Origin: Myxococcota bacterium
Lineage (GTDB): Bacteria > Myxococcota_A > Polyangia > Polyangiales > Houyiibacteriaceae
Reading direction: 5' to 3'
Assembly (NCBI GenBank): GCA_028284955.1
Contig: JANQQS010000146.1
Coordinates: forward strand, 1-56,172
DNA: 56,172 nucleotides
Shown: one piece after another, positions 32,924 through 41,639 of the stretch
Layout of the letters: the number at the start of each line of letters is the position of its first letter
Numbering within the stretch: position 1 is the first letter of the stretch
The notes under the pieces: generated by a model
What the model was told of the DNA's origin: nothing
Seen by the model: the letters and a program-made list of their open reading frames with translations, nothing else
Database searches by the model: none
Program-made: the position numbers and the translations under genes

Positions 32924-34213
32924 TTACTGCTCTTGGATCGAGTCGAGTGGAATTCGGAAGAAGAATGGACCGACGATCTCGATGACGCCGTCGCTGCTCC
33001 CGTCTCGCGGCAATAGACGTCCTCCGAGGTTGCTCAGGCAGTGGCCGCGGCCTTCGTATAGCCGTGTCGCGGGCAATGGGTTGCCGATCGTCGTCATGCG
33101 TGTGACCGACAATGCGCACTGTTGCTCGGCGCTCTGCCATTCTCGACTCGATCTCAAGTCTCGAACGCGTACGCTGGCGCTCTGCGTAGACGTTGGATCA
33201 ACCTCTAGTGGAGCATTCAGCGACAGCACGATTGTGAGCTCGCGCGCGGAGTCCTCGACTTCGATCGTGGGGCCCCCGTTCCCGGTCTCCGAGCTAGGAA
33301 CGACCCGAATGCGGTCGGTGCCGGTTTGGGATTCGAGCTCTCCCGACACGGCTCCCTCCAGCGACGCCCGAAAAAAGTGGCGCGGCATGGTATCGTCGAG
33401 CGCGTCGAGCGGGCCCGTGCCAGCGCGCTCCACAGCGAGAAATTTCTCCCGTTCGCGTGGTGAACGGGCGGCCACATTTGCCGTTGAGCCCGAGGCGTCC
33501 GGGTCGGTTTCAAAGAGCATCAACCCGTCTTCGAGCTGCTTGGCGCCAAACCTCGGGACTCCGCCTTCTGCAGCACGTGACGCCCGCAGCGCTTCCGCGA
33601 GCCAAATCCCGGCATCAATGGCGACAAACAAAGATTGCGATTTCTCATCGCGCCGCCGGCCTTCTGTCGCAACCGGGTCGATGGAAAATGCGCGGTCTCC
33701 CGGAGCGCTGCCAAGCACCCATGATGTCGTCTCGGTGGCTGTTGCTCGACCGGAAAGCGCGCCCCGATAGTCCAAATATACAGATTCGCGGTCTGTGATG
33801 CCCGGCACGAACGCCAGCTGGCAGTAGTCGCCAACGGGTAGCCTGATGTGGAACGAACGAACGCGGCCGTCTGCAAAGTCGCTACGACCTTCCTCGCCTT
33901 CAAGGCGCATGCGGCCACTAGGTGGTCTATTCGCGTCGCCGTTGTCTTCAGTGCCTTCGCAGTCGTCGCCGTGCCAATACTGGAGTTCGCCGAGCCTAAG
34001 TTCCGCGTTCGACAATACGAAGCGCCCCTCAACGGCCGTATCTTCGCTGGCTGCTTGCTGCGGTTCGAGGCTCACTTCCGAGGGAAGGGGGGTCCGCAGT
34101 TGAACATCCATCATCACTGGGTTTCCTACTTCGGTACCCGTACATCCGGCCGCGAACATTGCGAGCCACGCGGAGGCACGCAGCAGTGCAGACGTCATTC
34201 GATGCTTTGTCAT
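32924..34213 (-). CDS. Predicted lipoprotein of the GTEVGNP type
   Basis: A 429-residue protein starting at ATG 34213, whose ATGA overlaps the stop of the regulator gene. A longer open frame upstream is only the regulator's antisense-phase extension. The signal ends AMFAAGC and is followed directly by TGTEVGNPVM, an N-terminal phrase I have seen in many deltaproteobacterial lipoproteins. The body is beta-rich and acidic: VEGRFVLSNAELRLGELQYW, LPVGDYCQLAFVPG, VAIDAGIWLAEALRAS. The overall look resembles outer-surface lipoproteins with metal- or ligand-binding loops, but no function is known. Translational coupling to a TIGR02147-type regulator suggests that the regulator controls this gene or responds to it. 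Confidence 0.8.
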   Translation of the reverse strand: MTKHRMTSALLRASAWLAMFAAGCTGTEVGNPVMMDVQLRTPLPSEVSLEPQQAASEDTAVEGRFVLSNAELRLGELQYWHGDDCEGTEDNGDANRPPSGRMRLEGEEGRSDFADGRVRSFHIRLPVGDYCQLAFVPGITDRESVYLDYRGALSGRATATETTSWVLGSAPGDRAFSIDPVATEGRRRDEKSQSLFVAIDAGIWLAEALRASRAAEGGVPRFGAKQLEDGLMLFETDPDASGSTANVAARSPREREKFLAVERAGTGPLDALDDTMPRHFFRASLEGAVSGELESQTGTDRIRVVPSSETGNGGPTIEVEDSARELTIVLSLNAPLEVDPTSTQSASVRVRDLRSSREWQSAEQQCALSVTRMTTIGNPLPATRLYEGRGHCLSNLGGRLLPRDGSSDGVIEIVGPFFFRIPLDSIQEQ

Positions 34214-35121
34214 GTGTCGCGACCTTCGTGGGAAGTTGGTGCGCTGGAGCCTTGGGAGCGCGCTGCGCGTGGCTTGGTCAGAGCCGTACCGCGGCTCAGC
34301 GGGAAGAGCTGAAAGTTGAGTTGGACGACTTGTCGAGGTTCTTCTTCGAGTGACGACAGCTCGAGCAATTCTCTCCGAAACTCGCGCAATCGATGTTTGA
34401 GGCGTTTGAGGCCATCTTCGCCCAGGCACATGATCAACGCCGACAAGTCTCGTTCTTCGGAAGGAATGATGTCGATGGATTCGGCCGCGCGGCGCATCAT
34501 TTCTCGATGGTATCCCCCGACCAGCACCGACCGAGTCTCCGCCGGGGTGCTGAGCAGGCTCGCATCGCCCATCGATACCTCACCGCGTTCGTTGAACGCG
34601 AGCAATCCGAGCCGCTGCAAAACGGATAGCGCTTCGCGCACATCTCGTTCGGAGACGCGCGGCCAGAGTTCGTTTCCGATCCATTTCGCGTCCGGCCGAA
34701 AGTCTGGCCGGAGCGCCAGTTCTCGAATCGCGGGCAAGTACCACTTCGAAAAATACTGCAGCTGTTCTCGATCGAGTTCGCCTACGCCTTGATGACCGCG
34801 TTCACGGGCCAGTCGTTCATAGTGGGCTTGTCGTTCAGCGCTGCTCTTGGCTTGTTCGTACGCGACGAGCTCCAAGAAGTAGCGTGCCTCCTTCTTTTCT
34901 AGTTGGCATGCGCGCGCGAAGCTGGCCGACATTTCCGCGCTCAGATTGCGTTTCCCATCGATCACCAGCTTCAAAAAGTTCGGCGACGAGAAGCCCGCTT
35001 GTCTCGCGAACAAGCGATACGAAAACCCCCGGCCGAGTTTCTTCTTGTACGCATAGAAGTCTCTCAGAAACTCGCGGTAGCTCAGGTAGCTCAATACAGA
35101 GGGTGGCTCGTTGTGATCCAT
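34210..35121 (-). CDS. TIGR02147-family (DUF4423-like) transcriptional regulator
   Basis: A 303-residue protein. The N-terminus has the family signature SVLSYLSYREFLRDFYAYKK, then a helix-turn-helix-like stretch SYRLFARQAGFSSPNFLKLVIDGKRNLS (roughly residues 33-62). The central part contains FELVAYEQAK-like helices, and the C-terminal half a second winged-helix-like segment (SERDVREALSVLQRLGLLAF). The family is abundant in Fibrobacteres and deltaproteobacteria and is usually paired with surface proteins. Here the next gene, overlapping by 4 bp, is a GTEVGNP lipoprotein. A perfect inverted repeat 26 bp upstream of its start (35147-35164) is a natural candidate for autoregulation. The ligand is unknown. 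Confidence 0.85.
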   Translation of the reverse strand: MDHNEPPSVLSYLSYREFLRDFYAYKKKLGRGFSYRLFARQAGFSSPNFLKLVIDGKRNLSAEMSASFARACQLEKKEARYFLELVAYEQAKSSAERQAHYERLARERGHQGVGELDREQLQYFSKWYLPAIRELALRPDFRPDAKWIGNELWPRVSERDVREALSVLQRLGLLAFNERGEVSMGDASLLSTPAETRSVLVGGYHREMMRRAAESIDIIPSEERDLSALIMCLGEDGLKRLKHRLREFRRELLELSSLEEEPRQVVQLNFQLFPLSRGTALTKPRAARSQGSSAPTSHEGRDT

Positions 35122-35146
35122 CAGCGAGGCAGCAGTTCGGTCGTTT

Positions 35147-35164
35147 GTATTCTTATTAGAATAC
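35147..35164. promoter_or_regulatory. Perfect inverted repeat, candidate operator
   Basis: GTATTCT-TATT-AGAATAC (7-bp arms, 4-bp spacer) lies in the 157-bp divergent region between the TIGR02147 regulator and the YfbK-like gene. It is AT-rich and overlaps a plausible minus-strand promoter. It could control one or both genes. Confidence 0.6.
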
Positions 35165-35278
35165 GAAAATGTCTAATTTTCATTTCAAAATAACGGAAGT
35201 GGGTAGCTCGTCAAGCTATACACAGAATACAGATTGACGCTTGATGTCGTTTTGGCATCGGAACAAAGGAGCAATAAA

Positions 35279-36829
35279 ATGAACTGCAGCATGTCTCATC
35301 ACGCACTTTGGCTGGTGCTCGTCATGTCTCTCAGCATGTCGCTGAACGGATGCGCGGAGGAGACATCGTCGGCCAGTCTTGGCGGACCCGCGAAAGCGAT
35401 GGGGTCAACGGGTCGTAGCGCGTCGCGCCTCGCGCCGGACGACGAAGCGCGAGGTTTTCGACCCTTCGTGATGACTAGTCACGACAGTCGATCGACGTTC
35501 GCGGCTGACGTCGACACGGCGAGCTACGATATCTTTCGACAGCACGCCGAAGCAGATCTCGAGATGCAAGCTCGTCAAGTGCGACTCGAAGAGTTCGTCA
35601 ATGCATTTGACTACTCGTACGATGCTCCGGTCGATGGCGCGGAACACCCGTTCGCAGTCACGATGACGCTGGCTGAAAACGAGCTCTTTCCGGAAACCCC
35701 GATGTTGCGTGTGGGCGTACAAGCTCGGATGCCAGGTCGCTTTGAAAAGAAACCCGCCAACCTGGTCTTCCTCGTGGACGTATCGGGGAGCATGCAGTCA
35801 TCCGACAAACTAGAACTCGTGAAGACGACTCTAGAGCTTGCGCTTGATCAGCTGGAGCCAAGCGACACGGTGTCGATTGTCACGTACGCGGGGCAGGTTG
35901 GGGTGCCGCTACGGCCTACGCCGATTTCTGACCGAGCACAGATCATTCGAGCGCTCCGAGCACTCGAAAGCGGTGGAAGCACTGCCGGAGCGGCGGGTAT
36001 TGATCTCGCGTACGAGCAAGCAGAGTCCGCGTTCATCGAAGGCGGCATCAATCATGTCGTGTTGTGTACCGATGGAGACTTCAATGTCGGGCCATCTTCG
36101 ACGGAAGAGCTCGTCGAGCTCATCGTAAAAAAGCGCGAGACGGGTATCACGCTGACCGTCGCAGGGTTTGGTTTTGGGCTTGCCGACGACATGATGGAAG
36201 CGATCAGCAACAAGGGCAATGGCGTATACGCAGTGATTTACAGCGAGGAACGCGCTGCGGAGTACGTCAAGCAGGAGTTGATGTCGTCGATCGTTCACGT
36301 CGGCAAAGACGTGAAGATTCAGGTCGAATTCAACAGAGACCATGTGCTCGCCTACCGACAGCTTGGGTATGACAACCGCCAGCTTGAGGACGACGAATTT
36401 CGCAACGACGTCATCGATGCTGGCGAGGTCGGCGAAGGCCACCAGGTCACCGCGTTGTATCAGCTGGCGATGGAAGAGACAGCATTGCCCGCGCCGGATG
36501 CGGCTCCCGAAGCGCGCGACGGGGACGATGAAACCGACCCCCCTGCGTTTGATGACCCCACCGTGGTGGCGCGAGTTCGCGTTCGCTACAAAGCACCCGG
36601 AGCCACCGCCACCGACGAGGCCGTCGAGTTCACAACGTCGATCGTCGCTCCGACATCGGTCGCCGAGGGCTCTGTGGATGATCGATGGGCATTGGCTGTC
36701 GCCGCGCTCGCCGAGAAACTCGCGGACAACCCCTTCGCGAACGCGGCGCAAACCGCCATCGAACAAACCCTTCGAGCGAATGCGCGCGACCAGGCCGACC
36801 GACTAGAGCTCGTTCAGCTTCTCGAATAG
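35279..36829 (+). CDS. YfbK-like lipoprotein with vWA domain and DUF3520
   Basis: A 516-residue protein starting at ATG 35279 behind AAAGGAGC. The signal ends MSLNGC. The family's N-terminal region appears as TFAADVDTASYDIFRQ and VRLEEFVNAFDYSY. The vWA domain follows, with the complete metal site DVSGS beginning at Asp167, a later STAG and TDGDFN. The C-terminal DUF3520 has RQLGYDNRQL and VTALYQLAM. By family it is an outer-surface or periplasmic metal-dependent adhesion protein. Length and order are typical of YfbK. It is transcribed divergently from the TIGR02147 regulator, across the candidate operator at 35147, and ends before a good terminator at 36890. Confidence 0.9.
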   Translation: MNCSMSHHALWLVLVMSLSMSLNGCAEETSSASLGGPAKAMGSTGRSASRLAPDDEARGFRPFVMTSHDSRSTFAADVDTASYDIFRQHAEADLEMQARQVRLEEFVNAFDYSYDAPVDGAEHPFAVTMTLAENELFPETPMLRVGVQARMPGRFEKKPANLVFLVDVSGSMQSSDKLELVKTTLELALDQLEPSDTVSIVTYAGQVGVPLRPTPISDRAQIIRALRALESGGSTAGAAGIDLAYEQAESAFIEGGINHVVLCTDGDFNVGPSSTEELVELIVKKRETGITLTVAGFGFGLADDMMEAISNKGNGVYAVIYSEERAAEYVKQELMSSIVHVGKDVKIQVEFNRDHVLAYRQLGYDNRQLEDDEFRNDVIDAGEVGEGHQVTALYQLAMEETALPAPDAAPEARDGDDETDPPAFDDPTVVARVRVRYKAPGATATDEAVEFTTSIVAPTSVAEGSVDDRWALAVAALAEKLADNPFANAAQTAIEQTLRANARDQADRLELVQLLE

Positions 36830-36889
36830 CGGGAGGTGAATGTAGTTCGGTGCGCCCATTTCAACGACGCTCATTGCTTTAACCATTTA

Positions 36890-36916
36890 GGACTCGAGGG
36901 CTCTCGGGTCCTTTTT
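36890..36916 (+). terminator. Intrinsic terminator after the YfbK-like gene
   Basis: GGACTCGAG-GGCT-CTCGGGTCC (36890-36911) forms a 9-bp stem with one T-G pair. TTTTT follows at 36912-36916. It lies 61 bp past the stop at 36829. Confidence 0.85.
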
Positions 36917-36984
36917 CCTTCCCTTACTGATCGCGATTTGATTTCCTTTCGGAGATGCGGTGCATCCAGCATATGAGGGACAAT

Positions 36985-38532
36985 ATGGAATGCATAGTAA
37001 GTTTGAGTCGTAGAGTTAGCGCTTGTGTAGGGACGTTCGCACTGGTGGCTTCGTTATTCGCGGGAGGCTGCGGTGACGACGATTCCACCAATGAGGATGG
37101 AGGAACCGTCACCGATAGCGGATCCGCGCGCGATGGCGCGACCACTCCTGACAGCGGGCCCGTGGTTTCCGATGGCGGCGGTACCGGCGATGGAGGAGGG
37201 ACGGTATCCTGCGCGGGAGGCCCGGCGTGCGGTGCATGCGAGACATGCGGACCGACGGGTTGTGTGCCCGTAGACGACGGTACCGCGTGTGGAGACGGAG
37301 CCTGCTACGCCGGGTCTTGCTGTACCGGATGTTGGGACGGTTCAGCATGTCAGTCCGGCACCACCCTCGCCATGTGCGGAAACTCAGGTGAGGCGTGTTC
37401 AACGTGCAGCAACCCGTCGTGTGCGAATGTCAGCTGTGCAACCGGCGCATGCATGCCCGCAGCCCCAGTGGAAGCATTTTCGCTCGGCGGCTTCTCCACC
37501 TGCGCCGTGGCGGCAGGGGGCAGCCTGTGGTGTTGGGGACAAAACTCTGACGACGAGCTCGGACTTGGCAGCGAAGCACCGTCCGCGGTTGAGGTGCCGA
37601 CGCAGGTGGGCACGGAGTCGTGGATCACCGTCGGGCTAGGCGAAGATCACGGTTGTGGAATCCGCCAAAATGGCACGTTGTGGTGCTGGGGAAACAACGA
37701 AGATGGTCAGCTGGGCGTCGGCGACACCACCAATCGCGACGTCCCCACGCAGGAAGCCCTTGCAGCCACAAACTGGGTTCGAGTGTTGTCTTCCGCCGTC
37801 GACCAGGCCACCTGCGGTCTACGACAAGACGGGTCGATGTATTGCTGGGGAGACAACTCCTCCGGGCAACTCGGTCTCGGCGACTCGGACAATCGTGACA
37901 CTCCGACCCAGGTCGCGGGTACTTGGTTGGACGTCTCGGTGGGCAACGCACACATCTGCGGAATTCGCATGGGAGGCACGTTGTGGTGCTGGGGAGACAA
38001 CGAAGGCGGCCAACTGGGTCAAGGCGACACCACAAATGTCGACTCGCCCGCGCAGGTCGGAACCGACACCAACTGGAAGGACGTGAGCGCTGGCGCGGAC
38101 CATACCTGCGCTATTCGCATGGACGGGACGCTGTGGTGCTGGGGCGACAACAGCAATGGCGCGCTGGGAACCGGGGGCGGTGATGATCAGACGACGCCGG
38201 TGCAGATTGGCGCGGACAACAACTGGGACAGCATCGTCTCAGAAGGCAACCGTTTCAACTGCGGCTTGCGCACGGAAGGAACACTGTGGTGCTGGGGAAG
38301 AAACTTCCGCGGCCCGCTCGGTTTGGGCGATACAAGCGATCGCAACGCGCCCGAGCAGGTCGGCACCGATACAGACTGGGCGTCCGTGAATATCGGTCGT
38401 GACCATGCGTGCGCACTAAAGGATGACGGCGTGCTCGAATGCGTCGGCCGCAACTTCGCGGGTGGCCTAGGCATTGGGGACACCGACGATCGCACGGAGC
38501 ATGTGGCGATTTGTTTCCCGTCACCTAGCTAG
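36985..38532 (+). CDS. RCC1-repeat lipoprotein (copy A)
   Basis: About 515 residues. ATG 36985 has GAGGGA close upstream; in-frame starts at 36955 and 36973 are possible. The signal ends SLFAGGC, followed by an Asp/Gly/Thr linker and a Cys-rich segment (CGACETCGPTGC, CYAGSCCTGC). From about residue 165 there are seven RCC1 blades, each with the pattern LWCWG.N..GQLG.GD...R..P.QVG...W..V..G..H.C.IR.DGTL. Such propellers bind proteins or nucleotides in eukaryotes; in bacteria the role is unknown. It shares the whole layout with the copy at 39704-41488. It faces a polysaccharide-lyase gene, from which it is separated by a two-way terminator. Confidence 0.85.
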   Translation: MECIVSLSRRVSACVGTFALVASLFAGGCGDDDSTNEDGGTVTDSGSARDGATTPDSGPVVSDGGGTGDGGGTVSCAGGPACGACETCGPTGCVPVDDGTACGDGACYAGSCCTGCWDGSACQSGTTLAMCGNSGEACSTCSNPSCANVSCATGACMPAAPVEAFSLGGFSTCAVAAGGSLWCWGQNSDDELGLGSEAPSAVEVPTQVGTESWITVGLGEDHGCGIRQNGTLWCWGNNEDGQLGVGDTTNRDVPTQEALAATNWVRVLSSAVDQATCGLRQDGSMYCWGDNSSGQLGLGDSDNRDTPTQVAGTWLDVSVGNAHICGIRMGGTLWCWGDNEGGQLGQGDTTNVDSPAQVGTDTNWKDVSAGADHTCAIRMDGTLWCWGDNSNGALGTGGGDDQTTPVQIGADNNWDSIVSEGNRFNCGLRTEGTLWCWGRNFRGPLGLGDTSDRNAPEQVGTDTDWASVNIGRDHACALKDDGVLECVGRNFAGGLGIGDTDDRTEHVAICFPSPS

Positions 38533-38550
38533 CGTTTCCTTTACCACCCA

Positions 38551-38588
38551 AAGAAAAAGGGCTGCCGTTTCGGGCAGCCCTTTTTTTT
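38551..38588. terminator. Bidirectional terminator between RCC1 (A) and lyase (A)
   Basis: GGGCTGCC / GGGCAGCC arms (38559-38566 / 38572-38579) with a 5-nt loop are followed by T8 on the plus strand (38581-38588) and by A-rich sequence (38551-38558) that serves as a T-rich tract on the minus strand. It can end both convergent genes. Confidence 0.9.
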
Positions 38589-38610
38589 ATCGAGAAAAGA
38601 AATCCTAGAT

Positions 38611-39501
38611 CTAGATGTCCACCGCATGGAACGAGGTGCCGACGCGGACCTCGTCGATGTACAGCTTCTGTTCGTCGCCGTTGCTGCCCCACCCAGGGTC
38701 GCCCCGGTAGTTGCCAAGCTTCAGATACGGCGCTTTTGGAATGTCGATCATGATGCTGCCTTCACGATACACTCGCTTGTCGTAGCTCGACATGTTGGGG
38801 TCGCGAAGCCAGACCTGGAGTTTGCCGCCGCTGTCCGCGCGCCATTTGGCATTAATCACGAAGTCGGTCCAGCGATCCGTATGTGCATACCCGAGCAGCC
38901 ACTGTTTGGTCTTGATGTTCTGGGGACTACCATCAGAGTACTTGATGGTGAAGTACCAGTGTCCGTTCTTGATGGTCATCTTGGCCCAACCGCCATCGGT
39001 GTCCGCCCAACCTGGAATGCCCGAGTACCACTGAGCAAACTGCTGCACGATGGTCCAGTCCTGCGTATCAAAGCTCCAGTGCGGTTTGAGACTGAATCCG
39101 TAATACCGATCGTCCCCTACGTCGGGTCGGTCTTTCTCACGAAACTCCGCTCGCTCATGGCAGTTCTCAAGGATTGAGACCGCGGCCTTGCCACCAGCTC
39201 GTGGGCTCGTGCTCGTCTTTCTGAGGCTGACGCCATCTGCGCAACCGCAACCAGACCACGTGCCGCTTCCGCACGGCTCCACGCCAAACACGTCCGTGTA
39301 GGCGCTGTTGTTGAACACTTCCTTCCAATGCAAACCCGAGACATTTGCCTCGATTTTGCCGACGGCCCCGGGATCGATCGCACTTGACTCCTCACCGGAA
39401 TACGTTTCCATCACTTCCCCGGTGCACCCACCGAGAGAAGCTCCCGCCAATGCTAGCGTGAACGCTAGATCGACTTTTACGGCGTTACTTCTATACAGCA
39501 T
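38611..39501 (-). CDS. Polysaccharide lyase-like lipoprotein (heparin-lyase fold, copy A)
   Basis: About 296 residues from ATG 39501 (GAGGAGG ~12 bases upstream); an extra 14 residues are possible from 39543. The signal ends GASLGGC. The domain from about residue 55 carries the jelly-roll lyase signatures NCHERAEFREKDRP, DRYYGFSLKP, WTIVQQFAQWY, KNGHWYFTIKY and the final KLYIDEVRVG, resembling PF14099 (heparin lyase I/glucuronan lyase type). These enzymes cut uronate-containing glycans by beta-elimination. About two thirds of its motifs recur in the paralogue at 42502-43545. It has its own upstream palindrome at 39555. The substrate is unknown; the putative sulfated polysaccharide made by the 1.5-9.6 kb operon is one candidate, but this is inference. 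Confidence 0.8.
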   Translation of the reverse strand: MLYRSNAVKVDLAFTLALAGASLGGCTGEVMETYSGEESSAIDPGAVGKIEANVSGLHWKEVFNNSAYTDVFGVEPCGSGTWSGCGCADGVSLRKTSTSPRAGGKAAVSILENCHERAEFREKDRPDVGDDRYYGFSLKPHWSFDTQDWTIVQQFAQWYSGIPGWADTDGGWAKMTIKNGHWYFTIKYSDGSPQNIKTKQWLLGYAHTDRWTDFVINAKWRADSGGKLQVWLRDPNMSSYDKRVYREGSIMIDIPKAPYLKLGNYRGDPGWGSNGDEQKLYIDEVRVGTSFHAVDI

Positions 39502-39554
39502 TGCGACTACAAACCTCCTCGCTTTGATTTGAATCGAGCTCAATATTATTAATA

Positions 39555-39569
39555 ACAGTAAATTACTGT
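39555..39569. promoter_or_regulatory. Perfect 15-bp palindrome upstream of lyase (A)
   Basis: ACAGTAA-A-TTACTGT lies 54 bp upstream of the ATG at 39501, in a markedly AT-rich leader. Such symmetry fits a dimeric repressor or activator site. Nearby, AACCGA-tattcggg-TCGGTT followed by T6 is a weak plus-strand terminator-like hairpin (about 39574-39596). Confidence 0.55.
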
Positions 39570-39628
39570 ACCAACCGATATTCGGGTCGGTTTTTTAGAT
39601 TTTTCGCTTGTATAGCCCGGTTTATGGA

Positions 39629-39671
39629 CCCTAGGGGTTACGCGGTGGATAGCCCCCTAGGGGTTACGCGG
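39629..39671. repeat. Two direct copies of CCCTAGGGGTTACGCGG
   Basis: The 17-mer occurs at 39629-39645 and 39655-39671, period 26 bp. Each copy contains the palindrome CCCTAGGG. They sit 33 bp past the stop of the RCC1 (B) gene and upstream of lyase (A). They may be binding sites or a stem-forming terminator. Confidence 0.7.
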
Positions 39672-39703
39672 CGTATCGTCGCAAACCGGGTAGCGCGCTG
39701 GAA

Positions 39704-41488
39704 TCAGCTTCCCGCATTGGGGAAACATAGCACTTGAGGACCCAAGCGATCGTTGAAGTCTCCGGTCCCCAATGAACCGAAGAAGTTGCGCCCGAAGCAT
39801 TCAATGGTTCCGTTAGGCTTGAGGCCACACGTATGGTCCCGTCCGAGGTCGACTCCGGCCCAATCGGTGCTCGCTCCCACTTGAGTCGGGGCGCCACGGT
39901 CGGCCATGTCCCCGGTGCCGAGAGCCCCTCGAAAGTTTCGGCCCCAACACCAGAGAGTTCCATCAGAGCGCACGGCGCAGTTGTAGCGATTTCCTGTGGA
40001 CACCACCAAACGCCAGGTGTCTGCTCCAACCTGCACCGGCGACATGTGATCGATCCTATCGTCCGTGCCTAAGGCGCCGCTATTGTTGTCTCCCCAGCAC
40101 CACAGCGTGCCATCCGTGCGCAATCCACAGGTGTGCGCGAACCCCGCGCTCACGCTTCCCCAGTTGGTATCGGTGCCCACCTGTGTAGGCGCATTGAGGT
40201 CGACCACGTCGCCTTGGCCCAGCTGGCCATCCTCGTTGCTTCCCCAACACCAGAGCGTGCCATCGGGCCGCACTCCGCACGAATGTTCATCCCCGAGCGA
40301 GACTTGGCTCCACGTGCCCGCAGACAACGCAGTGGGTACATTCCGGTCCGCGGTATCGCCCACGCCCAGTTGCCCCCGATTGTTGCCGCCCCAGCAATGC
40401 AAACTGTTGTCGGAGCGTATTCCGCAGGCGTGGTTGCCGGTCGTGGCAGCCTCTACTTGGACCCAGTCGGTTGCCCCAGAGGCCTCCGCGGTGGGGGCGT
40501 TGCGCGCGGTGGTGTCGCCGACGCCCAACTGGCCGTCTTCATTGTTGCCCCAGCACCACAGCGTGTTGTCCTGACGTACCGCGCATCCATTGTCTTCCCC
40601 TTGGCTATGATCGAGCCAAAGATCCGTTCCCACCTGCGTGGGGACGTTGACGGTGTTTGGTGACCCGTTGCCCAGACCAAGCTGACCTTCCTCGTTGGCC
40701 CCCCAGCACCACAGCTGTCCGCTCTCGAGAATCGCGCACGACGTAAATCCGCCGAGGCCCAGCTGGCTTACCACCATCGTGGGGGTACATGACCCGTCCA
40801 CACACGTGGAGCTTTCGCAGGCGCAACGCACGCAGCTGTCTCCATTCGCCCCGCAGACGTCGTTGCTTGTTCCCGCCGCGCATTGAGCGCCGTCCCAGCA
40901 ACCCTCGCAACAGTTTCCTTCGTAACATCGACCGCTCGCGCACTCCGAGCCATCCGCGTCCACGATGCACTGACCGTCTTCGCCACACGTGCTGCACATC
41001 GGACACATGACATCGTCGCCGCACAAGGTAGGTGTGACGCATACTCCGCCCTCGCACGTCTGCGCACCGCTGCACAGGTCCTGCTCGTCTTCTGCGGCAC
41101 CCATTACGATTTCGACTTCGGATGCCTCTGTGGGAAGTTGAACTTCCACGCATCCGTTCGCAAAGATCTTGCAATCGCCATCCCGAGCGCGCCCCGAGTA
41201 CCCGTACGCACCCGGTCGGAGTTCTGGTACGCCGTCGATCGCGCCGGTGTCTCGCGTGATATCGGTCGTGAACACGACCGCCCCGCTATCGCAGCCCCCT
41301 TCTAGAATCCGTGCTTCCACTACGGTCGCTCGGGCGCTCAGCTCATCAGAACCAAACGAGATTTGCCAGCGCAGGTTCCGAGGCGGGGTGTCGCAGCTTA
41401 GAGCGGCGCACATAGCAATCAAAGACAGCGCGATCCACGAGGTTCGCCAAGCCAAACGAGATCGATCGACAGGGGGCTGAAGCTGCAT
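39704..41488 (-). CDS. RCC1-repeat lipoprotein (copy B)
   Basis: A 594-residue protein starting at ATG 41488 behind GGAAGGA. The signal ends AMCAALSC, with Asp at position +2. An extra N-terminal beta domain of about 90 residues (LRWQISFGSDELSARATVVEARIL) distinguishes it from copy A. The Cys-rich segment (CPMCSTCGEDGQC, CYEGNCCEGC) and seven RCC1 blades (LWCWG.N.GQLG.GD) follow as in copy A. The two proteins are clearly paralogues. The gene is divergent from the TPR protein at 41640, sharing a 151-bp promoter region. Function unknown; a surface recognition platform is a reasonable guess. Confidence 0.88.
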   Translation of the reverse strand: MQLQPPVDRSRLAWRTSWIALSLIAMCAALSCDTPPRNLRWQISFGSDELSARATVVEARILEGGCDSGAVVFTTDITRDTGAIDGVPELRPGAYGYSGRARDGDCKIFANGCVEVQLPTEASEVEIVMGAAEDEQDLCSGAQTCEGGVCVTPTLCGDDVMCPMCSTCGEDGQCIVDADGSECASGRCYEGNCCEGCWDGAQCAAGTSNDVCGANGDSCVRCACESSTCVDGSCTPTMVVSQLGLGGFTSCAILESGQLWCWGANEEGQLGLGNGSPNTVNVPTQVGTDLWLDHSQGEDNGCAVRQDNTLWCWGNNEDGQLGVGDTTARNAPTAEASGATDWVQVEAATTGNHACGIRSDNSLHCWGGNNRGQLGVGDTADRNVPTALSAGTWSQVSLGDEHSCGVRPDGTLWCWGSNEDGQLGQGDVVDLNAPTQVGTDTNWGSVSAGFAHTCGLRTDGTLWCWGDNNSGALGTDDRIDHMSPVQVGADTWRLVVSTGNRYNCAVRSDGTLWCWGRNFRGALGTGDMADRGAPTQVGASTDWAGVDLGRDHTCGLKPNGTIECFGRNFFGSLGTGDFNDRLGPQVLCFPNAGS

Positions 41489-41639
41489 GTTCCTTCCGAA
41501 GCCTAGAGTGGCGTGGACACTGTCCCTATTTTCGGAACGTGTTCGCCAAGACGATTGGCCAAACAGATCTTGGTTGCTCGAACTTCGTCATGATAACTTA
41601 AGCCTCACCAGGCGAGTAAGCTCAATCGCTTCGGCCAAC

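Noticed and set aside
37500-38500. CRISPR-like array of regularly spaced repeats
   Set aside because: The periodic DNA similarity is the RCC1 blade coding pattern (LWCWG...GQLG.GD), in frame and without conserved direct repeats.
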